Assembly: GCF_018119405.1 (NCBI RefSeq) | Contig: NZ_JAGPWC010000013.1 | Span: 28,619 to 92,618, forward strand | Origin: Massilia sp. ST3 | Lineage (GTDB): Bacteria; Pseudomonadota; Gammaproteobacteria; Burkholderiales; Burkholderiaceae_D | Direction: 5' to 3' | Length of the DNA: 64,000 nt | Shown: one piece after another, positions 8,620-17,830 of the stretch | Layout of the letters: every line of letters starts with the position of its first letter | Numbering within the stretch: the stretch's first letter is position 1 | Notes under the pieces: generated by a model | What the model saw: the letters and a program-made list of their open reading frames with translations, nothing else | The model's database searches: none | What the model was told of the DNA's origin: nothing | Translations under genes and position numbers: made by a program

Positions 8620-11600
8620 CTAGCGGACGCAAGGCGGCCGGGCCACCACCACCGGACGGGTCACCACCGGCGCGGGGGCCGGCAGCGGCGTGCCGTCAGG
8701 ACCCAGGACCACCGGCGGCGCCTTGGGCGGCGGCGGCACCAGGCCCGGCACCGTCGTCAGCCCCGCGCCGCCCGGCGCCGGTTCGATCATCGGCATCAGG
8801 CTCGGCGCCAGGGTCGCCAGCAGCTGCACCGGCAAGGCGCTGGTGAAGTCGTAGTTGCCCGACTGCGGACCATGCACGTAGGCGGTCATGCTGCCGAAGA
8901 AGCGCTCGCCGATGTTGAACACGAAGGTCGCCGAACGGTTCACGTAGCGCGACTCGATCACGCGGCCGCCTCTAGCATAGACCTCGAAGCGCTGGTCGCC
9001 GGTGCCGGTCTTGCCGCCCACGGCGATCACGCTGCCGTCGGACTGCACGAAGGCGGTCTTGACGCGCTTGGCGGTACCTTCCCTGACCACGCCCTGGATG
9101 GCGTCGGCCACTGCGCGGGCCACCTCGGGCGCCAGCACCTGCTCCTTGCCGCCGCCCTTGTTGCGCTTGACCAGGGTCTCGTAAGGCGTGTCCTTGGCGA
9201 AGTGCAGCGAGTCGATGCGCTCCACGGGCTTGCGCACGCCGCCGTTGACGATGATGCCCATCAGCTCGGCGAGCGCGGCCGGACGGTCGGCCGAGGCGCC
9301 CAGGGTGGTGGCGTAGGACGGCACCAGCGACTCGAAGGGATAGCCCATCTTCTTCCACTGCGCGTGGATCTTGAGGAAGGCTTCGACCTCCAGCAGGCCG
9401 GCGATGCGCTTGTCCTGGGCATGCTTGCGATGGGTCTTGAACAGCCACGAGTACACTTCCTGGCGTTCCTTGACGCTGGCATTGGTGACCTCGGTCCAGG
9501 TGGCCTTCGGATGGGTGCGCAGGTAGCTCACCAGCCACAGTTCGAGCGGGTGCACCGAGGCCACGTAGCCGCGGTCGGCCAGCGACATGTTCTTCGGATC
9601 GTACATCTCGTACATCTTGGGGATGCGGTCCGGGTCCATGTCGTGGGTCGAGGGCAGCGACTTGTCGATGAACTCGCCGAACTGGGCCATGGTCGCGTTC
9701 GGCACCACGGTGCGGTGCGCGGCGGCCAGCTTGGACGCGAGCGGACGCACGCCCGAGAACAGCATGGTCTCGATCTCGGCCGGGGTCTTGCCCTTGTACT
9801 TGTTCCAGAACTTGGCCAGGAAGTCCTTGCCCTCGCGGTCGGCGAAGCGCGACAGGTATTCGGCGCGGCGCGGATCGTCGGCGTCGGCCAGCAGCTGGGC
9901 CGAGGAGCCCGGCAGCTGGAACATGTAGTAGCGCACCACGTCGCGCATCATGCGCACGAAGACCAGGTTGGTCGACTGGCGCAGCGCCTCGGTGACCGTC
10001 ATGATCTTGCTGTTGTCCAGCTTGCTGAAGTTGCCGAAGGTGTGCAGGCCGCCGCCGGTGAAGAAGGCTTCGCCCGGGTTGGCCGAATACTTGCGCTCCA
10101 TCGCGGCCGCCAGCATCGGCGCCAGGCCGCGGTCGGCGCCGTCGGGCAGCGCGCGGAAGTACTCGATCGCCCACAGCGACATGCGGTCTTTCGGATCGAC
10201 GTTCACGCCCATCAGGCCAATCTTGTCCATCGGCTCGTAGCGCTTGTGCAGCTGGTCGACGATGTCGAGGTAGGTCACCAGGGTGCGCAGCTTGGCCGTG
10301 GAGCCCAGGTCGAGCTTGGCGCCCTCGTTGATGTCGAGCGGCTGGTCGTAGTTGTCGGTCTGGACCCGCAGGTAGTTGACGTGCTCGCCGCGCTCCATGA
10401 GCGTGAAGCTATACACCACCTGGGCCGGATCGCCGTTGCCGAGCAGGCCCTTGCCGGTCAGGCCGGCCTCTTGCGCGTGGCCCGGATCGGTCAGCTTGCG
10501 CAGGGCCGCGGTGACGGCCTGCTGGACCTGGGCGTCCAGGGTCGAGACCACCGACAGGTCGAGGCGGTCGATGTTGTACAGGCGCGGGTCGCCGATCAGG
10601 TTGCCGAGGTGGTTGCGCACCGCGTTGGCGGCCTTGCGCGAGACGAAGGCATCGGCCGGCGGCGGCGCCACGCCCGAGCCCTGGGCCGGGTGCAGCTTGG
10701 CGCTCAGGGCGGCGTCGCGCAGCTGAGGCGAGATCACGCCGGCCTGGGCCAGCACGCGCAGGTGGCTGTTGGTGAGCGTCTCGAGGTCCTGCTCGCCCGC
10801 GCCCAGGTAATAGGCGGGACGGCGCTGGGCGATCATCAGCGACAGCGCTTCCTTGTAGGCCAGCACGGCCTCGGGGCTGGTCATCGGCCCTTTCAGCATC
10901 TGCGTGAGCTGCTTGAAGTCGCGGCCGTACCAGACCCACATGCCGTCGCCGATGCCGTTCACTTCGCCATAGCCGGGCTTGGCCGACAGCGGCACCGTGT
11001 TCAGGTAGTCGAGCACGATGCGGCGCCGCGCGCCGGTGGTGTCTTCGCCGTCCTGGTAGGCGCGCAGGGTGGCCGAGGCCATCTGGATCAGCTTGTCGGA
11101 CAGCGAGCTGGTGCGGCCTTCCGGCGAGTGGCGGTACTTCTCGATCTGGGTCGCGAGCGTGGAGCCGCCGGCCACGCGGCCTTCGCCGCCCAGGCCGATG
11201 CTGGACAGGGACTTGTCGAAGACGGCCTTCGAGAAGCGGTCCCATTCGACCGCCGGGTTACGGCTCGGATGCTTGGCGTCGAGCAGCTCGCGGTTCTCGA
11301 TGAACAGCAGGCTCTGCACCAGCAGCGAGGGCGCCTCGTCGAACTGGTGGTAGTAGCGTTCCGGGAAGCGCGAGGCGAACAGCGGCTGGCTGCGGCAATC
11401 GAGGATCTCGAGGCCGACCTTGGTCTTCTCGTGGAAGGTGGCGTACAGGCCGCGGTCGGCGAACTCGATCATCTTGGGCGACATGCGCGCCTGGGCCGCG
11501 ATCGCGTACTCGCGGCCCTGCAGCTTCTCGAGGTACTGCGGCATGCTGGCGTAGCCGAGGCGGGTGTCGTAGGGGCTGGCCGCCGGGAAGCGGATGGCGT

Positions 11601-11973
11601 TACTCGGTCCCTTTTCCACGCGCCAGTTCAGGTCCTCGGCCATCTCGGCGAAGATCTTGGCCTGCAGGCGCGAGGTCTTCATCTCGAGCGCAGCCCAGGC
11701 GGCCAGCAGGGCCGCCAGCAAGGCCGAGCCGAAGAACAGCCAGAGCTTCCAGCGGCGCTTGCGCGGCTTGGGCTCGGGTGCGTCGGCGCCGCCTCCGCCT
11801 GGGGCGCCGCCCAGGTGGGGATAAGCTTCGTACAAGGGAACGTCGTTGCCTCCGGCGGAGGCAAAAACAGGTGTCGAGGGCGCAGCGGCCACCGCGGCAG
11901 CGGGGCGGTCGCGCCACCTGCCGAACACATCGAACACACTACTGGGCCGTCCGAAACGGCGAATACTTTCCAT
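8620..11973 (-). CDS. Large, divergent class A penicillin-binding protein (transglycosylase/transpeptidase)
   Basis: The 1117-residue protein has a cytoplasmic Pro/Gly-rich N-terminus, one membrane anchor (about 77-97) after a basic KPRKRRWK stretch, then a GT51 glycosyltransferase domain. The putative catalytic Glu226 lies in FIENREL, and GGSTLATQIEKYRHS replaces the usual QGGSTITQQ. The transpeptidase domain has the SxxK active serine at 558-561 (GSTAK), an STN motif and KTGTGDQ. A long Pro-rich tail follows. Classical PBP1A proteins are 750-850 residues; the extra length is mostly an insert between the STN and KTG motifs. It would polymerise and crosslink peptidoglycan. It precedes the TAXI gene on the same strand. 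Confidence 0.88.
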   Translation of the reverse strand: MESIRRFGRPSSVFDVFGRWRDRPAAAVAAAPSTPVFASAGGNDVPLYEAYPHLGGAPGGGGADAPEPKPRKRRWKLWLFFGSALLAALLAAWAALEMKTSRLQAKIFAEMAEDLNWRVEKGPSNAIRFPAASPYDTRLGYASMPQYLEKLQGREYAIAAQARMSPKMIEFADRGLYATFHEKTKVGLEILDCRSQPLFASRFPERYYHQFDEAPSLLVQSLLFIENRELLDAKHPSRNPAVEWDRFSKAVFDKSLSSIGLGGEGRVAGGSTLATQIEKYRHSPEGRTSSLSDKLIQMASATLRAYQDGEDTTGARRRIVLDYLNTVPLSAKPGYGEVNGIGDGMWVWYGRDFKQLTQMLKGPMTSPEAVLAYKEALSLMIAQRRPAYYLGAGEQDLETLTNSHLRVLAQAGVISPQLRDAALSAKLHPAQGSGVAPPPADAFVSRKAANAVRNHLGNLIGDPRLYNIDRLDLSVVSTLDAQVQQAVTAALRKLTDPGHAQEAGLTGKGLLGNGDPAQVVYSFTLMERGEHVNYLRVQTDNYDQPLDINEGAKLDLGSTAKLRTLVTYLDIVDQLHKRYEPMDKIGLMGVNVDPKDRMSLWAIEYFRALPDGADRGLAPMLAAAMERKYSANPGEAFFTGGGLHTFGNFSKLDNSKIMTVTEALRQSTNLVFVRMMRDVVRYYMFQLPGSSAQLLADADDPRRAEYLSRFADREGKDFLAKFWNKYKGKTPAEIETMLFSGVRPLASKLAAAHRTVVPNATMAQFGEFIDKSLPSTHDMDPDRIPKMYEMYDPKNMSLADRGYVASVHPLELWLVSYLRTHPKATWTEVTNASVKERQEVYSWLFKTHRKHAQDKRIAGLLEVEAFLKIHAQWKKMGYPFESLVPSYATTLGASADRPAALAELMGIIVNGGVRKPVERIDSLHFAKDTPYETLVKRNKGGGKEQVLAPEVARAVADAIQGVVREGTAKRVKTAFVQSDGSVIAVGGKTGTGDQRFEVYARGGRVIESRYVNRSATFVFNIGERFFGSMTAYVHGPQSGNYDFTSALPVQLLATLAPSLMPMIEPAPGGAGLTTVPGLVPPPPKAPPVVLGPDGTPLPAPAPVVTRPVVVARPPCVR

Positions 11974-12246
11974 GATGGCTTAACCGGTCTGAATCGTTTT
12001 TACGTGCAATCCCCGCCAACCTGCTCGCCATCTGTTGCTGCTGGTCCGTTCGAGTGATTGAGTGGTATTTGGTTCGTTTGCATCGGCGATGCGATCTCAC
12101 TCCAGATGGCACCGTCCGTAGGTAATATTCCACCACATCAATACGACACGCGCGAGACACGGTTTAACAATTTTGATGTGCGTGGAATATTTTCGCAAAA
12201 AAACAACGGCGGACTCATCGAGGCGTTAATCGCGCGACATGCCTAT

Positions 12247-13047
12247 TTATAAAGGTCGATACTCTGCTTCTAACTTGTCGAGCGCCGCGCACATCGCGGC
12301 ATAGGCCGCCGCCACCGCGTCCGGTTTTCCCTTTACTCCCAATTCGATATGGCGGCGCGTCTGCGCATCGCCCACGCTCGGCAAACTGAACACCCGTGCA
12401 CCCTCGTGCTCGCGCTGCAAACGCTCCATCAAGGGCGTGAGTGCGGCTTCCGCCTGTTCGTAGACCAGCAGCGCCCGCTCGCTGTAGGGCTCGCGATGGA
12501 ACAGGTGGGCATAGTGGGTGTCGAGCACCCAGGCGATCATCGGCCAGGCCATCACCGGGAAGCCGGGCACGAAGTGGTGCGGCGCGTCGCCCTGCATGAC
12601 CGAGAAGCCGGCGATGCGGTTGTAGGGATTCGGGATCAGCGCCGCGCCTTGCGGGAACTCGGCCATCTTGAGGCGCTGCAGGTTGTCGGGCGCGGCGAAG
12701 TCCGGCTCCCTGCCCGCCTCGCGCGCGGTCTCGCGGATGCGCTCCTCGATATGGCGCCGGCCTTCCGGATGCAGCTGCAGGGGCAGGCCGAGCGCCGCGG
12801 CCGCGCACTGGCGCGTGTGGTCGTCCGGCGTGGCGCCGATGCCGCCGCAGGAAAACACGATGTCTGCGCCGGCGAAGCTGCGGCGCAGGCTGGCCGTGAG
12901 GCGCTGCGGATCGTCGCCGACGAACTCGGCCCACGACAGCTGCAGGCCGCGCTCGGCCAGCAGTTCGACCACCTTGGCAAAATGCTTGTCCTGCCGCTTG
13001 CCGGACAGGATCTCGTCACCGACGACGATCAGGCCGAAACCGCCCAT
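12247..13047 (-). CDS. MoCF/CinA-N-type molybdopterin-binding domain protein
   Basis: The chosen ATG at 13047 gives 266 residues beginning MGGFGLIVVGDEILSGKRQDK, the start expected for the CinA N-terminal domain. The body has VFSCGGIGATPDDHTRQ, the ligand loop of the MoCF_biosynth fold, and PNPYNRIAGF and FVPGFPVMAW as in stand-alone competence/damage-inducible protein A-like proteins. The CinA C-terminal nicotinamide amidase domain is absent. Family members of this type lack an assigned reaction; nucleotide or pterin binding is inferred. The frame extends to 13155, but that part shows no conservation. Confidence 0.85.
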   Translation of the reverse strand: MGGFGLIVVGDEILSGKRQDKHFAKVVELLAERGLQLSWAEFVGDDPQRLTASLRRSFAGADIVFSCGGIGATPDDHTRQCAAAALGLPLQLHPEGRRHIEERIRETAREAGREPDFAAPDNLQRLKMAEFPQGAALIPNPYNRIAGFSVMQGDAPHHFVPGFPVMAWPMIAWVLDTHYAHLFHREPYSERALLVYEQAEAALTPLMERLQREHEGARVFSLPSVGDAQTRRHIELGVKGKPDAVAAAYAAMCAALDKLEAEYRPL

Positions 13048-13162
13048 GCGCTCTCCCGTGTTTACCGAAGCTGAAACGTCCAGTGTGCCACCGCCAGGGC
13101 ATCGCCGCTTGCGGCCGCCCATGGCTTCAACGCGCGACGCCGCCGATGCGTGCACATGGGAT

Positions 13163-13978
13163 TCACGCCATCGTGCTCACTGGCTCGGTACGCAACTCTT
13201 CCAATGCCTGCAAGCAGTAGTACTGGAACCAGAGCCCTGCGAACAGGAAGATCATGATGTAGAGCCACAGCGAGAGCATGGCCAGCACGGGGAAGAGCAC
13301 CACCGACAGCACCGCCCCGCCCATCCAGGCGATGCCCGGCAGCGCGCCGGCCAGCCCGGTGGCCAGGCCGATCGCCAGCAGGGGCATGCGGCGCGTGCGC
13401 ATCAGCGCTTCGCGCTCGGCGCGGCTGGCGTGCGCGGCCAGCGCGTCGTAGCTCATCACGCGCGAGGTCACCCAGGCCCACAGGCAGGCCTGCACCAGCC
13501 AGGCCAGCGGCGGAATCGCGTACAGCGGCAGGGTGAACAGCCACAGCACGGCGAACACGGCCGAACTGCCGACGTTCACCGCGATGCTGCCGGCAAAGCT
13601 GCCGCCCTCTTTCTTCTCGAGCTTGGGGAACTGCCGCCGGCCCACGTGGCGCTCGATGGCCGGCATCGCGGCCACGCCCATGAACAGCAGGCTGGAGCCG
13701 ATCATCAGGGGCAGCAGCAGCGCGATCGCCAGCAGCGGCACCACCACCACCTTCAGCACGCCCAGCCCCAGGGTGGCGAGCACGTTGGAACTGGTCTCGA
13801 AGGCGTCGTACTGGGAGAACAGGGCGTGCAGCCAGTCCAGCAGCGGCTGCAGCCCGAACCACAGGACCACGCCCCACAGCAGCAGCGACAGCAGCAGCGG
13901 CGCGCCCGAGAGCAGCAGCATGCGGCCGCTGAACTGGGCGCGCAGTGCGCGCCGGTAGGCGGTGGCGACGCCCTTCAT
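13163..13978 (-). CDS. EI24-domain (CysZ-like) integral membrane protein
   Basis: The 271-residue protein begins with a short basic segment (MKGVATAYRRALRAQ). It has about six hydrophobic spans, including LLLSGAPLLLSLLLWGVVLW, VVVPLLAIALLLPLMIG and LYIMIFLFAGLWF. An internal amphipathic segment with PAIERHVGRRQFPKLEKKEGG matches the EI24 family of proteobacteria. CysZ is a sulfate permease, but many EI24 proteins in Burkholderiales have no demonstrated substrate and no cys genes are nearby. It lies 115 bp upstream of the MoCF-like gene on the same strand and may share its transcript. Confidence 0.82.
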   Translation of the reverse strand: MKGVATAYRRALRAQFSGRMLLLSGAPLLLSLLLWGVVLWFGLQPLLDWLHALFSQYDAFETSSNVLATLGLGVLKVVVVPLLAIALLLPLMIGSSLLFMGVAAMPAIERHVGRRQFPKLEKKEGGSFAGSIAVNVGSSAVFAVLWLFTLPLYAIPPLAWLVQACLWAWVTSRVMSYDALAAHASRAEREALMRTRRMPLLAIGLATGLAGALPGIAWMGGAVLSVVLFPVLAMLSLWLYIMIFLFAGLWFQYYCLQALEELRTEPVSTMA

Positions 13979-14149
13979 GGCTGGACTCCAGGGCGGATGC
14001 GGGGGCGAAGGACAAGCGGCATGAACTCCTCGTCGGTCGGTGGCGATAGGCGCATTCTACGCATATCGGGCGCGAGGCCCGCGGCGCGCGTGACGCCTTG
14101 CCGCCCCATGGTCTACAATCGCCGTTCAACATGAACAACAAGGAAGACC

Positions 14150-14506
14150 ATGTCCACCATTACCACTGATTCCGGCCTGCAGTACGAAGACACCGTCGTC
14201 GGCGACGGCCCGGAAGCCAAGGCCGGCCAATACGTCACCGTGCACTACACCGGTTGGCTGCGCAACGACGACGGCACCCCGGGCGCCAAGTTCGATTCGA
14301 GCAAGGACCGCAACGATCCATTCCAGTTCGCGCTCGGCGCCGGCCACGTGATCCGCGGCTGGGACGAAGGCGTGCAGGGCATGAAGGTCGGCGGTTCGCG
14401 CCGCCTGACCATCCCGGCCAGCCTCGGCTACGGCGCGCGCGGCGCCGGCGGCGTGATCCCGCCGAACGCCACCCTGATCTTCGACGTCGACCTGCTCGGC
14501 GTCTGA
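14150..14506 (+). CDS. FKBP-type peptidyl-prolyl cis-trans isomerase
   Basis: This is a 118-residue single FKBP domain with no signal peptide. The FK506-fold landmarks are present: GQYVTVHYTGWL, FDSSKDRNDPFQFALGAGHVIRGWDEGVQGMKVGG, GYGARGAGGVIPPNATLIFDVDLL. It should catalyse proline isomerisation in the cytoplasm. An AAGGAAG ribosome site precedes the ATG, and a clear intrinsic terminator follows at 14518, so it is probably a single-gene transcript. Confidence in the family is very high; specific clients are unknown. Confidence 0.96.
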   Translation: MSTITTDSGLQYEDTVVGDGPEAKAGQYVTVHYTGWLRNDDGTPGAKFDSSKDRNDPFQFALGAGHVIRGWDEGVQGMKVGGSRRLTIPASLGYGARGAGGVIPPNATLIFDVDLLGV

Positions 14507-14517
14507 TCGTGCTGGAA

Positions 14518-14541
14518 GGGGCGCCTGGCGCCCCTTTTCAT
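14518..14541 (+). terminator. Intrinsic terminator after the FKBP gene
   Basis: Arms GGGGCG and CGCCCC enclose a five-base loop and are followed by TTTTCATTT, about ten bases after the stop codon. Confidence 0.85.
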
Positions 14542-14657
14542 TTGAGCTTCCCCTCTAAAGTGCGGCCGTTTCGGCGGTACGCCCTATCCTGCTGCGCTAA
14601 GATGCCTGCCGCCTTGCCTTGATGGCAAACACAGCAACCAACCACACAGGAGTTTCC

Positions 14658-14912
14658 ATGAGCTTGCAGGAACAGTTCAACCAGGCCCAGCAGGATTCGA
14701 AGAATCTGCCCGAGCGTCCCGACAACATGACCTTGCTGAAGATCTACGCGCTGTACAAGCAGGGTTCGGCGGGCGACGCCACCGGCGAGCGTCCGGGCAT
14801 GACCGATTTCGTCAACCGCGCCAAGTACGACGCCTGGGCGGCGCTGGCGGGCACCTCGCAGGAAGACGCCCAGCAGCAGTACATCGACCTGATCGAGGAA
14901 CTGAAGGGCTGA
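14658..14912 (+). CDS. Acyl-CoA-binding protein
   Basis: The 84-residue protein from ATG 14658 (CAGGAG ribosome site at 14647-14652) is a complete ACBP four-helix bundle. It has LPERPDNMTLLKIYALYKQG, then GDATGERPGM and the helix FVNRAKYDAWAALAG. The acyl-CoA-contacting Tyr and Lys positions of YALYKQ are present. It binds long-chain acyl-CoA esters in the cytoplasm and buffers or delivers them. Nearby are a PHA-system protein and, further on, phaZ, which fits fatty acid and PHA metabolism. An in-frame ATG at 14619 would add a non-conserved extension. Confidence 0.95.
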   Translation: MSLQEQFNQAQQDSKNLPERPDNMTLLKIYALYKQGSAGDATGERPGMTDFVNRAKYDAWAALAGTSQEDAQQQYIDLIEELKG

Positions 14913-14961
14913 GCGGCCGCGCGCCGCTTGCCGGCGCGCCTCCAGCCCGGCTTCGCTCCCC

Positions 14962-15243
14962 TCAGGCGGGAGCGAAGACCTTGCGCATCTTTTCCGTCAC
15001 CTTGGCCTCGATGGCCGGCGCGAATGCGCTCATCAGCATCCCCAGGCGGATGCGCAGCGCCGCGCTCTGCCCTTCCAGCCGCAAGTCCCCATCCACGCCG
15101 CTGCGCTCGAAACGCAGCACGTCGCCGTCCCAGCGGCAAGCCAGCCCGAATTCCGCCGCCAGGCGCTGCGCCACCTGTTCCGCCGCCGTGCGCGCCGCAT
15201 CGCGGCTCAGGGCGTGCTGCTGGACGATGTTCAATTCCGCCAT
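14962..15243 (-). CDS. Polyhydroxyalkanoic acid system family protein
   Basis: The 93-residue protein matches the small PHA_gran_rgn-type family: an N-terminal strand MAELNIVQQHALSR, a helix DAARTAAEQVAQRLAAEFGL, then strands DVLRFERSGVDGDLRLEG, and a C-terminal helix AIEAKVTEKMRKVFA. Members are found with PHA synthesis genes; their biochemical activity is not established. It is convergent with the acyl-CoA-binding protein gene. The ATG is preceded by GGAAGGAAAG on the coding strand. Confidence 0.85.
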   Translation of the reverse strand: MAELNIVQQHALSRDAARTAAEQVAQRLAAEFGLACRWDGDVLRFERSGVDGDLRLEGQSAALRIRLGMLMSAFAPAIEAKVTEKMRKVFAPA

Positions 15244-15420
15244 CTGAAGCTTTCCTTCCTAATCGATTGCAAGACAATCCGCCATGATGCCAGCTGGAAG
15301 CGGGTCATGCCAGAGCCCGCTTCATCCAGCGGCTTGGAGCAACGTCAATTGATGAGTGTCAATGCCTGAGCCGGCCGGCGCGCGAACATGAAGCGCAAGC
15401 CGATCATGCAAGGAGCCGAC

Positions 15421-16863
15421 ATGGACCCATCCGCCCTGCTGCCCGACGAGCTGGAGACGCCGCAGCGCGCCCAGCCGCCGGTGCGCGCCATCCCCACCCC
15501 GAGCGCCCCCTACCTCCAGCAGCACCGCGCCGCCCAGCTGCTGGAAACGCCGGCCGAACCGGACCACGAAGCGCAGACCGAGGCGCCGCCGCTGCCGCAC
15601 GCCTTCGGTGCCCGCGTGCTGATGTGGAAGCAGGACCCCTCGTTGAGCGAGATCGGCACTCGCCCCGCCTACCTGCCCGGCGTGGTGCTGGCCGGCCCGC
15701 GCGACGCCCGCATCGCGCCCGGCGAGCCGGGCATCGCGCCGGTGGAGCCGAACGCCTTCGGCGACTTCGTCACCCAGCCCGACACGCCCCAGTTCGACGC
15801 CGTGCACACCTTCGCCGTGGTGCGCCAGACCCTGACCATGTACCAGCGCGCCCTGCTCGCCGCCGGCCTGCCCATGCCCTTGCCCTGGCAATGGAACACC
15901 AGCACCGACACTAGCCCGCTGCAGGTCTACCCGCACGGCCTGCCGAACGTCATGAACGCCTTCTACAGCCGGGCCCAGGCCTGCCTCAAGTTCGGCGACT
16001 TCGTTCCCACCGGCGCCACCGAGCGGGTCTATACCTGCCGTTCCTTCGACATCGTGGCCCACGAGACCGCCCACGCCGTGCTCGACGGCCTCAAGCCGCG
16101 CTGGCTGCTGGCCGACGCCCCGCCCCAGACCGGGGGCCTGCACGAAGCCTTCGGCGACCTGACCGCGATCTTCCTGGCACTGTCCCAGCTCGACCAGTGC
16201 GAGGCGGTGGTGGCCCAGACCAAGGCGCGCCTGCACGACAAGTCCTTCCTGGCCGACATCGCCGAGCAGTTCGGGATGGCGCTGGGCTCGACCACCGGGC
16301 TGCGCAATGCCGACAACGACCTCAGGCTGGGCGAGGCCGGCACCCAGGTGCATGCGATCTCCCAAGTCTTCACCGGCGCCGTCTACGACGTGCTGGCCGA
16401 CCTGTTCGCCCACGAACGCGATCCGGGACGCGAGGACGACGCCGCCGTGCTGCACCGGGTTGCCGCCTACCTGCGCGGCCTGTTGCTGCGCGCCCTGATC
16501 GCGGCGCCCGGGGACGCCGCCAGCTATGCCGACGTGGTCAACGAGATGCTCCGCCTGGTGGTCGAGGACCGCCGTCCGCCGGTCTACGCCAACTTCATCC
16601 GCAACCAGTTCAGCCGCCGCGACGTGGTCGAGGCCGGCGGCGCCCTCACCGAGGACTACCGGCCCGGCACCCGGCTCGCCCCCTGTGTCTGCGACGAACC
16701 CGGCGCGCGCCAGGACCGCCACGCCTGCTGCGGCACCATGCAGCTGCCGGAATATCACCGCGCCGGGCAGGTGCTGGACGGCGAGGCGCAGGCGCTGGCG
16801 CGCTGGTGCGCGGCCCACGGCCGCCATGGCGCGGACAGGAGCAGGGACGGGGCGGCGTCATGA
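15421..16863 (+). CDS. M4-like gluzincin metallopeptidase
   Basis: The ATG at 15421 is chosen because a perfect AAGGAG lies five bases before it; an ATG 33 bases earlier lacks this. The 480-residue product has no signal peptide. A Pro-rich N-terminal segment leads into a catalytic domain with zinc ligands His214 and His218 and catalytic Glu215 in VAHETAHAV. The third ligand is probably Glu242 in GGLHEAFGDL (HExxH plus ExxxD, the gluzincin pattern), and a later VHAISQVFTGAVYD resembles the thermolysin substrate-binding helix. A C-terminal Cys cluster (CVCDE...HACCGTM) is unusual. It overlaps the next gene by ATGA, and that gene looks like an emfourin-type inhibitor. Confidence 0.82.
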   Translation: MDPSALLPDELETPQRAQPPVRAIPTPSAPYLQQHRAAQLLETPAEPDHEAQTEAPPLPHAFGARVLMWKQDPSLSEIGTRPAYLPGVVLAGPRDARIAPGEPGIAPVEPNAFGDFVTQPDTPQFDAVHTFAVVRQTLTMYQRALLAAGLPMPLPWQWNTSTDTSPLQVYPHGLPNVMNAFYSRAQACLKFGDFVPTGATERVYTCRSFDIVAHETAHAVLDGLKPRWLLADAPPQTGGLHEAFGDLTAIFLALSQLDQCEAVVAQTKARLHDKSFLADIAEQFGMALGSTTGLRNADNDLRLGEAGTQVHAISQVFTGAVYDVLADLFAHERDPGREDDAAVLHRVAAYLRGLLLRALIAAPGDAASYADVVNEMLRLVVEDRRPPVYANFIRNQFSRRDVVEAGGALTEDYRPGTRLAPCVCDEPGARQDRHACCGTMQLPEYHRAGQVLDGEAQALARWCAAHGRHGADRSRDGAAS

Positions 16864-17135
16864 AGATCAGCGCGCGCGCCTGCGGCGGCTTCGCCGGCCT
16901 GGCCGAATCCTACGAGCTCGACACCGCCGCCCGGCCCGAGGGCGCGGCCCTGGAAGACCTGCTGCGCCGGCTCGATTTCTTCGGCGCCGAGCCGGGCTGC
17001 CCGGTCGGCGCCGACATGCCGCGCTGGGAAATCACGGTCGAGGACGGCATGCGCTGCCACACGGTCTTCCTGCGCGAGGACGGCAGCGGCGGCGACTGGC
17101 AAACCCTGCTCGACGGCTTGCGCAACACCGCTTGA
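16860..17135 (+). CDS. Probable emfourin-like peptidase inhibitor
   Basis: This 91-residue protein starts at the ATG of an ATGA overlap with the metallopeptidase stop. Its order, a strand followed by GGFAGLAESYELDT, a helix (EDLLRRLDFF) and RWEITVEDGMRCHTVFLRED, resembles emfourin. That small protein inhibits protealysin-type M4 peptidases and is encoded beside them. That assignment comes from pattern memory and context, not alignment, so it is tentative. Translational coupling would keep inhibitor and enzyme in fixed ratio. No signal peptide is seen, matching the enzyme's apparent cytoplasmic start. Confidence 0.65.
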   Translation: MKISARACGGFAGLAESYELDTAARPEGAALEDLLRRLDFFGAEPGCPVGADMPRWEITVEDGMRCHTVFLREDGSGGDWQTLLDGLRNTA

Positions 17136-17284
17136 CCCGCTGCCGGATACGGCCCGGGCGCCCCGTCCGGGTGCCGCCGGACGGGGCAATCGTGCCAGGC
17201 GGAAACGCACGCTCGTGCGGCTTTCTGGCGCCAACGGCGCGGTTTTCCCTTCATTTGCTTATGTGTATTGTGTATAAGCCTAAT

Positions 17285-17313
17285 TTGTAGGAAAACCCGA
17301 ATTGCCCTAAAAT
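17285..17313 (+). promoter_or_regulatory. Candidate sigma-70 promoter of fdxA
   Basis: TTGTAG and TAAAAT are separated by 17 bases, in an AT-rich patch about 85 bases before the fdxA ATG in otherwise GC-rich sequence. Confidence 0.5.
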
Positions 17314-17396
17314 ACAGTGCTTTGCATGTCCCGCCGGCCCACCCGTTCCCTTGAAGCGCCCGGCGCCGCGACACCCCCACCATTGATAGGACTGTT

Positions 17397-17720
17397 ATGA
17401 CCCACGTTGTCACCGAATCGTGCATCCGTTGTCGCTATACCGACTGCGTCGATGTATGCCCGGTAGATTGTTTCCGGGAAGGCCCGAATTTCCTTGCCAT
17501 CGACCCCGACGAGTGCATCGACTGCGCCGTTTGCGTGGCCGAATGCCCGGTGAATGCGATCTATGCCGAAGAGGACGTGCCTGGCGATCAGCAGCAATTT
17601 ATCAAGCTCAATGCGGATCTGGCCCGTTCCTGGCCGTCGATCACCAAGACCAAGCCGGCCCTGCCCGACGCGGAAGAATGGAAAGACGTCAAGGACAAGC
17701 TGAGCCAACTGGCCCGCTGA
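17397..17720 (+). CDS. fdxA: FdxA-type 7Fe ferredoxin
   Basis: The 107-residue protein carries two cluster motifs. The N-terminal [17 protein letters not shown] is the FdxA signature with the spacing of a [3Fe-4S] site. [19 protein letters not shown] is a [4Fe-4S] site. The C-terminal helix region ([18 protein letters not shown]) is characteristic of FdxA. It is a soluble low-potential electron carrier. The ferredoxin-NADP reductase gene starts 110 bases downstream on the same strand, which suggests that the two work as an electron-transfer pair. Confidence 0.96.
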   Translation: MTHVVTESCIRCRYTDCVDVCPVDCFREGPNFLAIDPDECIDCAVCVAECPVNAIYAEEDVPGDQQQFIKLNADLARSWPSITKTKPALPDAEEWKDVKDKLSQLAR

Positions 17721-17830
17721 CGCGGACGGCGCCCGTGTCCGCCTGAGCGGACCGCGCCGGCAGGGTGTCGCCATCGATGGCAGCGTCGTCCTGCCATCGC
17801 CCCACCATCCAAAAATCACAGGAAGTAAGC

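Noticed and set aside
8872..12057. A 1061-codon plus-strand frame opposite the PBP gene
   Set aside because: Same antisense pattern; the PBP frame has intact SxxK, SxN and KTG motifs.
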